Assembly (NCBI GenBank): GCA_900545615.1
Contig: UQZM01000017.1
Location: forward strand, 1-33,762
DNA length: 33,762 bases
Direction of reading: 5' to 3'
Source of the DNA: an uncultured Collinsella sp.
GTDB taxonomy: Bacteria; Actinomycetota; Coriobacteriia; Coriobacteriales; Coriobacteriaceae
A program made the position numbers and the translations under genes. Positions 1 to 7,991 of the stretch are shown in pieces; position 1 is the first letter of the stretch, and each line of letters opens with the position of its first letter. Below the pieces are notes generated by a model. It did no database searches and had not been told where the DNA came from. It saw nothing but the letters and a program-made list of their open reading frames with translations.

Positions 1-5
1 CGGGG

Positions 6-42
6 TGGGGGAAGGGGTGGGGAAAGGTGTTGAAAAATGGGG
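6..42 (+). promoter_or_regulatory. MraZ-box array (candidate MraZ operator)
   Basis: TGGGG occurs at 6-10, 18-22 and 38-42, with a degenerate TGTTG at 28-32. The last three are spaced exactly 10 bp start to start (5-mer, 5-nt spacer, 5-mer, 5-nt spacer, 5-mer). MraZ of other bacteria binds TGGGN repeats separated by 5 nt in front of its own operon. The array overlaps the -35 and spacer of the promoter at 30-58, so binding would be expected to block transcription. The repeat pattern is seen directly; the MraZ assignment is an inference from the family and the position. Confidence 0.7.
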
Positions 43-58
43 CGGTTCCCCATATTAT
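30..58 (+). promoter_or_regulatory. mra (dcw cluster) promoter
   Basis: TTGAAA at 30-35 and TATTAT at 53-58 are separated by exactly 17 bp; each differs from the housekeeping sigma consensus by one base. Transcription would start near 65, leaving a leader of about 60 nt before mraZ. It is embedded in the TGGGG repeats. Confidence 0.7.
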
Positions 59-73
59 TGATGACGTCGACAG

Positions 74-90
74 GCGGGGTGGTTCCCCGC
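74..90 (+). other. Short hairpin in mraZ leader
   Basis: GCGGGG (74-79) pairs with CCCCGC (85-90) around the loop TGGTT. An almost identical dyad, ATGGGG (37-42) and CCCCAT (48-53) with loop CGGTT, lies in the promoter spacer. The two share the core GGGGYGGTTCCCC. Function is not known: it could be a second operator or a leader structure. Confidence 0.4.
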
Positions 91-126
91 GTACGTGCCA
101 TCTGAGTAACCGAGGGGAGGGCGCAC

Positions 127-561
127 ATGGGAATGACTGGTGCATACGAGCGCAATCTCGATGCAAAAGGTCGTCTATCCCTGCCTGCACCCCTTCGCGA
201 GGAGCTTGGAGAGCACGTTCGCGTGTTCAAAGCCCTGGATGTCGATGCTCTGTACGTGTTCTCTGCCGAGGCCTTCGATAAGTGGGTCGAAGGACTCTTC
301 GCGGGTCGTGAGGGCCACGAGGGTTTTAACCCGCGTGACATTAATGACCAGAAGCTCATGAGGGCGATCAACAAGCGCACCACGTCGATGGACGTGGACA
401 GCGCCGGTCGTATCGGTCTTTCCGAGTCTCTCCGCAAGCAGGCGAACCTCGACCGCGAGGTCACGGTTGTGGGCAACTACGACCACCTTGAGGTTTGGGA
501 TCGCGCCGCGGCCGATGAGGACGATGACGATGAGGCCCTGCTGGACCTCTTCTTCTCGTAA
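127..561 (+). CDS. mraZ: Transcriptional regulator / division protein MraZ
   Basis: A 144-aa protein, the usual MraZ length. It has two SpoVT/AbrB-like repeats with the family motif: DAKGRLSLPAPLREEL near residues 13-28 and DSAGRIGLSESLRK near 91-104. MraZ forms a ring-shaped oligomer that binds repeats in front of the dcw operon and represses it. The ATG at 127 is preceded by the purine-rich GAGGGGAGG (112-120). The C-terminus ends in an acidic tail (DEDDDDE). It is the first gene of the cluster and rsmH starts about 20-35 bp downstream, as in most bacteria. It is probably autoregulated through the TGGGG repeats upstream. Confidence 0.96.
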   Translation: MGMTGAYERNLDAKGRLSLPAPLREELGEHVRVFKALDVDALYVFSAEAFDKWVEGLFAGREGHEGFNPRDINDQKLMRAINKRTTSMDVDSAGRIGLSESLRKQANLDREVTVVGNYDHLEVWDRAAADEDDDDEALLDLFFS

Positions 562-581
562 GGGCAAGGCACGGGTAACGG

Positions 582-1547
582 ATGGAGCGTGGGATCTTGA
601 CACAAGAATATCGGCATGAACCTGTCATGCTCGGCGAAGTGCTTGAGTCGCTGCGGCTAAAGAGCGGCTCCGTTGTCTGCGATTGCACCCTTGGCGGTGC
701 CGGCCATTCGGTAAAGATGGCCGCGCAGGTGGGGGAGACGGGCCTTTTGCTCGGCGTCGATCAGGACGACATGGCCCTCGAGGCCGCTGGCGCCCGTCTG
801 GACCGCGAGGTTCCCGGAGTTCCGCACCAGCTGCTGAAGGGCAACTTCGGCGACTTGGACGAGCTGCTTTGCTCGGCCGAGGTGCCCGGGGTCGATGGCT
901 TCCTGTTCGATTTGGGCGTTTCGTCACCGCAACTCGATATCCCTGGCAGGGGCTTTTCGTATAACGAGGACGCCCCATTGGACATGCGGATGGATCCGGG
1001 TAATAACACCTTAAACGCAGCTGAGGTCATCAACACCTATAACGAACACGACCTCGCCCGGATTCTACGCGTCTACGGCGAAGAGAAGTTTGCCTCGCAG
1101 ATCGCGCGCGAGATCGTGCGCCGCCGCGAGCAAGAACCGATCGAAACCACCGGCCAATTTGTCGAGATCATCAAGGCGGGTATCCCGGCTGCCGCTCGTC
1201 GGCATGGCGGACACCCGGCCAAGAAAAGTTTCCAGGCCATTCGCATCGAGGTCAATCACGAGCTCGATGTGCTCGAACGAGGGCTTGATGCCGCCACCAG
1301 GTGGCTCAACCCGGGCGGACGTATCTGCGTCATCTCGTATCACTCGCTCGAGGACCGTATCGTAAAGAACCACTTTAAGGAGATGAGCCAGGGGTGCACG
1401 TGTCCGCCGGAGATTCCGGTGTGCGTGTGCGGCAACGTGCCGATACTCAAGGTCATCACCCGCAAACCCTTGGTTGCCCAGCCTGATGAGGTTGAGCGCA
1501 ACCCTCGGGCGAGATCAGCCAAAATCCGCGTGGCGCAGCGTCTGTAG
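582..1547 (+). CDS. rsmH: 16S rRNA (cytosine(1402)-N4)-methyltransferase RsmH
   Basis: RsmH (formerly MraW) transfers a methyl group from S-adenosylmethionine to N4 of C1402 in the ribosomal decoding site. Visible family signatures are HEPVML near the N-terminus, the SAM-binding DCTLGGAGHS, LFDLGVSSPQLD, GFSYNEDAPLDMRMD and VISYHSLEDRIVK. At 321 aa it has normal length. The start is uncertain: ATG 582 has only a weak ribosome site, whereas TTG 597 sits 9 nt after GGAG (584-587) and would give a protein 5 residues shorter beginning close to HEPVML. It lies directly after mraZ, as is almost universal. Confidence 0.95.
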   Translation: MERGILTQEYRHEPVMLGEVLESLRLKSGSVVCDCTLGGAGHSVKMAAQVGETGLLLGVDQDDMALEAAGARLDREVPGVPHQLLKGNFGDLDELLCSAEVPGVDGFLFDLGVSSPQLDIPGRGFSYNEDAPLDMRMDPGNNTLNAAEVINTYNEHDLARILRVYGEEKFASQIAREIVRRREQEPIETTGQFVEIIKAGIPAAARRHGGHPAKKSFQAIRIEVNHELDVLERGLDAATRWLNPGGRICVISYHSLEDRIVKNHFKEMSQGCTCPPEIPVCVCGNVPILKVITRKPLVAQPDEVERNPRARSAKIRVAQRL

Positions 1548-1637
1548 GCGCGACCGCGCGATATTGGACCTCCCGCTCGCACCATAAACGAAGCTTAAAC
1601 ACACTACCAACGTACTCGGGATGGGAGGCGGCATATC

Positions 1638-2108
1638 ATGGGCTACAACACTTCAAGCGCAGCACTTGCCTATGATATGAACGCCATGCCCGCCTATCGT
1701 GAGACGCCGCAGGCCCCCGTTGCTCCCCGTGAGCAGCGCACGCCGCGCTTTGATGTCTACACGGGCGCGGGCCGTCAGGCAAACCAGGCGGTAAGCCCGG
1801 TTTTCATGAGCGTTCTTAAAACGTTTTGCATCATTGCGGCTATCTTCATGACGATCGGCGTCGCCCGCGTGGCGCTCGCCGGCGTTACGGCCCAGGTGCT
1901 CAACAGCAACGCCGAGCTTACCAACACGCTCGAAAAGGCGACCGATGAGAGCTCCGACCTGGAGGTCATGCATTCGGTCTATGGCGCCGACACGCGCATT
2001 CGCGACCTTGCGGGCGCTTATGGCATGGTGGAGCCCAGCGAGAGCGTTACACTTGACTTTTCGCAGGATGCAGCCGCGGGCGCCAACGCGACCGCGACCG
2101 CTCAGTAG
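1638..2108 (+). CDS. ftsL: FtsL-like division protein
   Basis: A 156-aa bitopic protein with a polar Pro/Arg-containing N-terminal region (1-55), one membrane segment at about residues 56-80, and a short periplasm-side helix-forming region (86-130). The C-terminal stretch RDLAGAYGMVEPSE resembles the end of FtsL/FtsB-type coiled coils. FtsL joins FtsQ and FtsB to activate the FtsW-FtsI septal synthase. The function is called mainly from topology and position between rsmH and ftsI, because FtsL is poorly conserved. GGGAGG upstream of ATG 1638 fits as ribosome site. The C-terminus is an Ala/Thr-rich tail. Confidence 0.7.
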   Translation: MGYNTSSAALAYDMNAMPAYRETPQAPVAPREQRTPRFDVYTGAGRQANQAVSPVFMSVLKTFCIIAAIFMTIGVARVALAGVTAQVLNSNAELTNTLEKATDESSDLEVMHSVYGADTRIRDLAGAYGMVEPSESVTLDFSQDAAAGANATATAQ

Positions 2109-2125
2109 CAAGACGGTAGCTGAGT

Positions 2126-3991
2126 ATGACAAATGACTATCGCCGCGGTTCCGATGGGGGCCGCGGTTCTGGACGTCCCTCGTCGCGGGGACGTTCTGGT
2201 TATCAAGGAACGGGTCGGCAATCTTACAACGCCGGGCAGTCCCGTGGCAACGACCCGGCGTCGCGACTTCGCGGCTCGGGCGGCCCTCAAGTGCATAACA
2301 CCAGGTCGCGCAAGAGTTCGTCGACCGAATGGCTCACAGGCGCACCTCTGCCTCGCCGCAAAGCCGTCATGGGCTTCATCGGGCTTGGCTTGGGCTTGGG
2401 CGTCTTTCGCCTTGCCGACTATCAAATTGTCGAAGCCGATAAACTGCGCGAGCGTGCCGATGCGCGCCGCCTGCTTGCGCAGACCCTCTATGCCAAACGC
2501 GGCACCATCTACGACCGCAACGGCAACGTGTTGGCGTCGTCGGTCGAATGTCGCAACATCGCCGTGAACCCGCAGCTTGTCGAGGATGTTGACAAGACGG
2601 TGTCGGCGCTGGTCAAGGCAACTGGAATCGATAAAAAGACCTGCCGCAAGCTCGTTGAGTCCGATGGAACCTGGGTGTATATCAAGCGCCAGGTGGACGA
2701 AGACGATGTTGCGGCGCTGGAGAAGAAGAACCTGCCCGGCGTGCTTTTTGAGCAGGCCATGAAGCGCGTATATCCATACGGCAATCTGGCATCGCAGGTG
2801 CTGGGTGTAGTGAATGTAGACAACGACGGCTTGACGGGTCTCGAAAAGCAATACAACAAGCTTCTGACCGGCACGAACGGTTCTCTCGTACGCGAGCGCG
2901 CGAGGGACGGCAGCTATATCGCGGGCGGTGCCTATAAAAAGGTGGCTGCGGTCGACGGCGTTGATATCGTGACGACGCTCGACGTCAATATCCAGCGTGC
3001 GGCCGAGGATGCCCTGGCAGAGGCAGTTGAGAAGACTAAGGCCAAGAACGGCTCGGCGCTGGTCACCGATCCTACGACAGGCGAGATTTTGGCAGCCTGC
3101 TCGTACCCGACCTACGACCAGACCGATCTGGAGAATGCCAAGACCGAGGATATGAATCTGCGCCTGGTCACCGACGCCTACGAGCCCGGCTCGGTCTTTA
3201 AGACGCTCGTGGCGGGCGCCGGCTTCGACTTGGGCGTCGTGCGATCGAGTACGTCGTTTGAGGTGCCGGCGAGCATCAAGGTGGGCGACGATACCGTCAC
3301 CGATGCCGACAAGCGCGACTATGCCATGACCATGGATGTGCGCGAGATGATGCGCCGTTCGTCCAATGTGGGCTTTGTCCTGGTGGGGCGCAAGATCGGT
3401 GCCGACGACTTTGCCGCCTATGTGGACAAGTGGGGCATCGGTCACAGCTCTGGTGTCGATTTTCCGGGCGAGAGCCTGGGCATCGTCAAGGAGCGTGACC
3501 AGTATGACGGCGCCACGCTGGGATCGATGAGCTTTGGACAGGCGCTGTCCGTCTCGCCGATTGAGATCGCACGTGCCGTGGGCGGCATCGCCAACGGCGG
3601 CGTGATGATGACACCGCACTTCTATAAGTCCAGCAAAGGCGACGAGAAGGACTGGGGCGAAGGCGAGCGCGCGATTTCTGAGGACGCCGCATCCCAGGTG
3701 ACATCGTGCATGCAGACGGTCGTGTCCGAGGGAACGGGCGTTGGCGGCGCGGTTGACGGCTATGACGTGGCGGGTAAGACCGGTACGGCCGAACGAGCCG
3801 ACGAGAACGGCGGCTACCTCAAGGAGAACTACATGTCGTCCTTTATGGGCTTTGCGCCGGCACAATCGCCCAAGGTGCTGTGCTATATCACGCTTGACGG
3901 AACGCCGAGCGGCTCAGATGCCGCTGCGGTGCCGTTCCAGTCCATTATGGCCAACGCGCTCGACGTGCTGGGTATCCCGCACACGAAGTAG
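2126..3991 (+). CDS. ftsI: Peptidoglycan D,D-transpeptidase FtsI (class B PBP)
   Basis: A 621-aa class B penicillin-binding protein that cross-links septal peptidoglycan. The cytoplasmic N-terminus (1-78) is long and rich in Gly, Arg and Ser. A membrane anchor spans about 80-98. The dimerisation/pedestal domain begins with the family signature AKRGTIYDRNG (123-133). The transpeptidase domain carries all three active-site motifs: SVFK (Ser356, Lys359), SSN (412-414) and KTGT (551-554). There are no PASTA repeats. It sits between ftsL and murF, where murE would normally follow but is missing. Assignment as FtsI rather than a SpoVD paralogue rests on the cluster context. Confidence 0.95.
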   Translation: MTNDYRRGSDGGRGSGRPSSRGRSGYQGTGRQSYNAGQSRGNDPASRLRGSGGPQVHNTRSRKSSSTEWLTGAPLPRRKAVMGFIGLGLGLGVFRLADYQIVEADKLRERADARRLLAQTLYAKRGTIYDRNGNVLASSVECRNIAVNPQLVEDVDKTVSALVKATGIDKKTCRKLVESDGTWVYIKRQVDEDDVAALEKKNLPGVLFEQAMKRVYPYGNLASQVLGVVNVDNDGLTGLEKQYNKLLTGTNGSLVRERARDGSYIAGGAYKKVAAVDGVDIVTTLDVNIQRAAEDALAEAVEKTKAKNGSALVTDPTTGEILAACSYPTYDQTDLENAKTEDMNLRLVTDAYEPGSVFKTLVAGAGFDLGVVRSSTSFEVPASIKVGDDTVTDADKRDYAMTMDVREMMRRSSNVGFVLVGRKIGADDFAAYVDKWGIGHSSGVDFPGESLGIVKERDQYDGATLGSMSFGQALSVSPIEIARAVGGIANGGVMMTPHFYKSSKGDEKDWGEGERAISEDAASQVTSCMQTVVSEGTGVGGAVDGYDVAGKTGTAERADENGGYLKENYMSSFMGFAPAQSPKVLCYITLDGTPSGSDAAAVPFQSIMANALDVLGIPHTK

Positions 3992-4075
3992 GGGGTTACA
4001 ATCTTTGGGGCGTGGTTTGTTGTCCCATATGAGGGGTGTTCACATGCCCTGCACCACGCATGCGCGGCGCTGGGA

Positions 4076-4081
4076 TACAAT
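4076..4081 (+). promoter_or_regulatory. Possible -10 element before murF
   Basis: TACAAT lies 37 nt before murF in the 127-bp gap after ftsI, the first real gap in the cluster. No convincing -35 is visible at 16-18 bp. The same hexamer precedes two other genes in this window, at 26682 and 27074. Confidence 0.3.
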
Positions 4082-4118
4082 ACGCCGATAGCATTATTAG
4101 GTTTACAGGGGAGCTGCA

Positions 4119-5543
4119 ATGATAGAGATCGCCGTCAACAACCTCGCGGCCGCAACAGGGGCCCGAACCGTGACGGGAGAAGCCGATCGGGTATGCCGCG
4201 GGTGCGTTATCGACTCGCGCCAGGTCGAGGAAGGGACGATTTTCGTCGCCTTTCCCGGTGAAAACGTCGACGGCAATGATTTTGCTTCCCGTGCCGTCCA
4301 GTCGGGTGCCGGCGCCGTCGTGATGACGCGTGAGCCCGAGGCCGAGCTGGTCTCGCTGGCGCAGGACAAGGGATGCGCCATCCTGCTGACCGATGATCCC
4401 GAGGAGTTTCTGCTGCGTTTGGCGCACACGTATCGCCTGGAGCTTGGCTGCCTGGTCGTTGGCATTACCGGTTCCATCGGCAAGACGACGACCAAGGACG
4501 TGCTCGCCGCCGTGCTCGCCAAGCGCTATCGTGTCTGGGCCACCAAGGGCAATTTCAATAACCTGATCGGCATGCCGCTCACGGTGCTTTCCGCTCCGGC
4601 CGATACCGAGGTCCTGGTGCTCGAGATGGGCATGAACCATTTCCACGAGATTGAGCGCCTGTCCCAGTCCGCCAATCCCAACCTTGCCATCGTGAGCAAG
4701 ATTGGTACCTCTCACATCGGCATTTTGGGCAGCCGCGAGAACATCGCCCGCGCTAAGGCCGAGATTGTCCAGGGTATGTGCGCCGCCGGCGACTTCTTGC
4801 CGCTGCTGGTTTTGGGCGGTGAGGACGACTTTACGCCGTTCATTCGCGATACGTTCGCCCAGCCTGCTGGTATCGACGTTATGCTGGCCGGCGTCTCGGA
4901 CGACGATGAGGTCCGTGCCCGCGACATTCGTGTTGATGACGAGGGCCGTCCGGTCTTTACGCTCGATTTTGGCCAGGGTGAGACGATCGATACCATGCTT
5001 GCCATCCCCGGCGTGCAGTCCGTTCCAAATGCCGTTAAGGCCGCCGCGGTTGCCTATCGCCTGGGCGTGACGCCCGAGCAGATCGATGCTGCCTTTAGGG
5101 GCCTCACGATCACCGGGCACCGCCAGGAGATCAAGCGCGCCAAGAGCGGTGCCCGCGTCATCGACGATTCCTATAACGCCAGCGCCGAATCCATGGCTGC
5201 TGGTCTCGATCTACTGTGCTCGCTTTCGTGCACGGGGTCTCGTATGGCGATCCTGGGCGAGATGGGCGAGATGGGCGATGAGGCTCCTCGCATGCATGAG
5301 CTCGTGGGCGCCTATGCCGCCGCCAAGAAGCTCGACATGCTGGCGTGCGTGGGTGGTGAGCTGGCCCAGCTTATGGCCGATGCCGCGCGCATGATGGGCA
5401 TGGACGAGGACCGCATCCAGGTGTTCTCCGATTATCAGCAGGTGCTCGACCGCATGGGCGGCGCGCTTGAAAAACATGATGTTGTACTGGTCAAGGGTTC
5501 CCGCTTTGTTGAGCTCGACCGCTTTGTGGAAGGTGTGTGCTAG
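4119..5543 (+). CDS. murF: UDP-MurNAc-tripeptide--D-Ala-D-Ala ligase MurF
   Basis: MurF is the ATP-dependent ligase that adds D-Ala-D-Ala to the UDP-MurNAc-tripeptide in the cytoplasm. The 474-aa protein has the three Mur ligase domains. The N-terminal domain contains the MurE/F-type motif DSRQVEEGTIFVAF (32-45), the ATP-binding loop is GITGSIGKTTTK (115-126), and the middle domain has NFNNLIGMPLT and LEMGMNHF. The C-terminal domain has DDSYNASAESM, typical of MurF rather than MurE. The ATG at 4119 follows GGGGAGCTGCA. mraY begins 3 bp after the stop, indicating a shared transcript. No murE is adjacent. Confidence 0.96.
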   Translation: MIEIAVNNLAAATGARTVTGEADRVCRGCVIDSRQVEEGTIFVAFPGENVDGNDFASRAVQSGAGAVVMTREPEAELVSLAQDKGCAILLTDDPEEFLLRLAHTYRLELGCLVVGITGSIGKTTTKDVLAAVLAKRYRVWATKGNFNNLIGMPLTVLSAPADTEVLVLEMGMNHFHEIERLSQSANPNLAIVSKIGTSHIGILGSRENIARAKAEIVQGMCAAGDFLPLLVLGGEDDFTPFIRDTFAQPAGIDVMLAGVSDDDEVRARDIRVDDEGRPVFTLDFGQGETIDTMLAIPGVQSVPNAVKAAAVAYRLGVTPEQIDAAFRGLTITGHRQEIKRAKSGARVIDDSYNASAESMAAGLDLLCSLSCTGSRMAILGEMGEMGDEAPRMHELVGAYAAAKKLDMLACVGGELAQLMADAARMMGMDEDRIQVFSDYQQVLDRMGGALEKHDVVLVKGSRFVELDRFVEGVC

Positions 5544-5546
5544 CCC

Positions 5547-6566
5547 ATGTTCGGCAATCCCTCGTATCCAACGTATCAGGCTTTTTTGGGGCTTGGCATC
5601 GCCGCTGCCATTGCGCTGCTGCTCATGCCGTGGTGGATCAAGCTACTTAAGGTCGAGGGTATCGGCCAGCAGGTTCGTGCCGACGGCCCCAAGCGTCATT
5701 TGGTTAAGCAGGGAACGCCCACCATGGGTGGCGTTGTCATTCTCGTCGCGATTTCGCTGACCTGCCTGCTGATGGGCAAGCTCACCACCGAGCTCGTGCT
5801 CGTGCTGCTCGCCACGCTGGCGACAGGCGTGCTGGGCCTGATCGACGACCTGACCTCCGTTACGCATGGGCGCTCGCTCGGTCTGACGCCTCATGCCAAG
5901 ATGATCGGCCTAACCATTATCTGTGTCACCTTTACGGTACTTGCCGTTAACTGGTGCGGCGTCGCCCCCGAGATTCGTTTTCCCGGCGGCCTGACGATTG
6001 ACCTTGGCGTGCTTTCGACCACCATCTGCGGCCTTTCGTTCCCGTGGCTCTACATTGTCTTTTGCTGGCTGATGATCGCCGGTCTTTCTAATGCCGTGAA
6101 CCTGACCGATGGCCTTGACGGTCTTGCTGGCGGCACCTCCATGATTGCCATGCTCGCCATGGCTGCCATGGCGTTTTTGCACGGAGACGTGAACCTGTCC
6201 ATCTTCTGCACCGCGTGTGCCGGTGCCTGCTTGGGCTTTCTGTGGTTCAACTGCTATCCGGCGAGCATCTTTATGGGCGATACCGGCTCGCTTGCCCTAG
6301 GCGCCGCGTTTGCCTGCACGTCCATCATGACCAACACCGAGGTCGTCTCCCTCATCATCGGCGGCCTGTTTATCGTTGAGACCCTGTCGGTCATGATTCA
6401 GGTTGTCTACTTCCACTTTACGCACAAGCGCGTCTTCCTTATGGCGCCCATCCATCATCATTTCGAAAAGAAGGGCTGGGCCGAGACCAAGGTCGTCATC
6501 CGTTTTTGGATTATCGCTGCTGCCTTTGGTGCCGTTGGCCTTGCCCTGTTCTTCCAGTTGGGATAG
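5547..6566 (+). CDS. mraY: Phospho-MurNAc-pentapeptide transferase MraY
   Basis: MraY is an integral membrane enzyme that transfers phospho-MurNAc-pentapeptide from UDP to undecaprenyl phosphate, making lipid I. The 339-aa protein shows about ten membrane segments and the conserved catalytic motifs: the Asp pair at 100-101 in LIDDLTSV, NLTDGLDGLAGG (185-196), MGDTGSLALG around Asp245, and the triple His of PIHHHFEKKG (303-305). The ATG at 5547 is separated from the murF stop by 3 bp, so translational coupling is likely. Confidence 0.97.
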   Translation: MFGNPSYPTYQAFLGLGIAAAIALLLMPWWIKLLKVEGIGQQVRADGPKRHLVKQGTPTMGGVVILVAISLTCLLMGKLTTELVLVLLATLATGVLGLIDDLTSVTHGRSLGLTPHAKMIGLTIICVTFTVLAVNWCGVAPEIRFPGGLTIDLGVLSTTICGLSFPWLYIVFCWLMIAGLSNAVNLTDGLDGLAGGTSMIAMLAMAAMAFLHGDVNLSIFCTACAGACLGFLWFNCYPASIFMGDTGSLALGAAFACTSIMTNTEVVSLIIGGLFIVETLSVMIQVVYFHFTHKRVFLMAPIHHHFEKKGWAETKVVIRFWIIAAAFGAVGLALFFQLG

Positions 6567-6575
6567 TGGTCTTTC

Positions 6576-7982
6576 ATGCCTCTTGCTGATGTCTTTAGCC
6601 TGCTCGTTTTGGGTCAGGGCAAATCCGGTCTCGATGTCGCCCGCTGGGCGCTGGCACATCCCGAGCGCGTAAGTGCCGTTACCGTGTATGGCGGTGGCAC
6701 CTCTGAACCCAATGACGCCACGCGTGCGCTCGAGGCTGCTGGTGCGTCGTTTGTCTATGGGACCGAACAGGTCGAGGGCGCCTATGACGTATGCGTGACG
6801 TGCCCGGGCATCTCGGAGTTCTCGGGCTTCTTTAAGGCCGGGCGCGAGCATGCCGCCCAGATTATGGGTGAGCCCGAGTTTGCCTATCGCCTGTCGCCCG
6901 ATAACTGGATTGCCATCACGGGCACCAACGGCAAGACGACCACCACGTCGCTGGCTGATTATCTGCTTAAGGCTGCCGGCGAGGCCAGCGTTGCTGTCGG
7001 CAACATCGGCGAGCCGCCGGTCAACGAGATTGACGGCCGAGCCCACAACGAGTGGTTTGTGGCTGAGCTCTCGAGCTATCAGATTGCTACGACAACCGAG
7101 CTCCACCCCCGCGTGGCGGTGCTGCTCAACATCACTCCCGACCACTTGGGCTGGCATAAGAGCCATAAGAACTACGCGCTTGCCAAGATCAAACTGTTTG
7201 ACAATATGGTCGATGACGATCTGGCGGTTGTCGACGTCGAAGACGCCGGCATTCACGAGTTCGATGAGTACATCTACACGCCGGGTCGTCGCATCTGCAA
7301 GGTTGCCTTTGACGAGCCTGAGGGCGAGGATGCCGCCTTTGTGCGCGACGGCAAGATGGTCGTGCGCCTGAAGGGCGTCGAGACCCCGCTCATCGCTACA
7401 TCCGAGCTCAAGATCTCGGGCCATCACAATGTTATCAATGCCCTGTGCGCCGCCACGGCTGCCTTGGCGGTCGGTGCCGATGTCGATGGTGTCTGCCGCG
7501 GTCTTGCCTCGTTCCAGCCGCTCGAGCACCGCGTGGAGCCGTGTGGCGAGATTGACGGCGTGCGCTACGTCAACGATTCCAAGGCGACCAACACCGATGC
7601 GGTCGAGAAGGCACTGACGGCATTTCCCGATGACGACGTGATCTTGCTGCTCGGCGGCCACGATAAGGGCACGCCGCTCACGGACTTCGCGCGCGTTGTT
7701 ATGGATAACGTACGCTCGGTCGTCTGCTTTGGCGATGCGCGCGAGCGTTTCACCGCCGCTATGGACGAGGCCGATGTCGACGGCGATGTGGATATCGCCC
7801 AGGCGGATGACCTGCGCGATGCCGTGGACGTCGCCCGTTCGCTGTCGAGCCGTGGCGACGTGATCTTACTTTCTCCTGCCTGCTCTTCGTTCGATGAGTT
7901 CTCGGGCTATGAGGAGCGCGGCCGCGTGTTTAAGGACTATGTGGCCCAGCTTGCCGCTGCGGCGAAATCGCAAATGGAATAG
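6576..7982 (+). CDS. murD: UDP-MurNAc-L-alanine--D-glutamate ligase MurD
   Basis: MurD adds D-glutamate to UDP-MurNAc-L-Ala. The 468-aa protein has an N-terminal nucleotide-binding domain beginning LVLGQGKSG, the ATP loop GTNGKTT (116-122), AELSSYQ, NITPDHLGWH, NDSKATN and the C-terminal SPACSSFDEFSGYEERG signature that is characteristic of MurD. It begins 9 bp after mraY and ends 9 bp before the chosen ftsW start. No strong ribosome site is visible before ATG 6576, consistent with coupled translation from mraY. Confidence 0.96.
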   Translation: MPLADVFSLLVLGQGKSGLDVARWALAHPERVSAVTVYGGGTSEPNDATRALEAAGASFVYGTEQVEGAYDVCVTCPGISEFSGFFKAGREHAAQIMGEPEFAYRLSPDNWIAITGTNGKTTTTSLADYLLKAAGEASVAVGNIGEPPVNEIDGRAHNEWFVAELSSYQIATTTELHPRVAVLLNITPDHLGWHKSHKNYALAKIKLFDNMVDDDLAVVDVEDAGIHEFDEYIYTPGRRICKVAFDEPEGEDAAFVRDGKMVVRLKGVETPLIATSELKISGHHNVINALCAATAALAVGADVDGVCRGLASFQPLEHRVEPCGEIDGVRYVNDSKATNTDAVEKALTAFPDDDVILLLGGHDKGTPLTDFARVVMDNVRSVVCFGDARERFTAAMDEADVDGDVDIAQADDLRDAVDVARSLSSRGDVILLSPACSSFDEFSGYEERGRVFKDYVAQLAAAAKSQME

Positions 7983-7991
7983 GGGTTGCCG

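Noticed and set aside
2102..3865. A 587-codon open frame antisense to ftsI, and similar long antisense frames opposite ftsZ (14241-15701), murD (6297-7661) and murC (10856-11971)
   Set aside because: They mirror strongly biased codon positions of real genes, give no recognisable protein motifs, lack ribosome sites, and their sense partners are certain.
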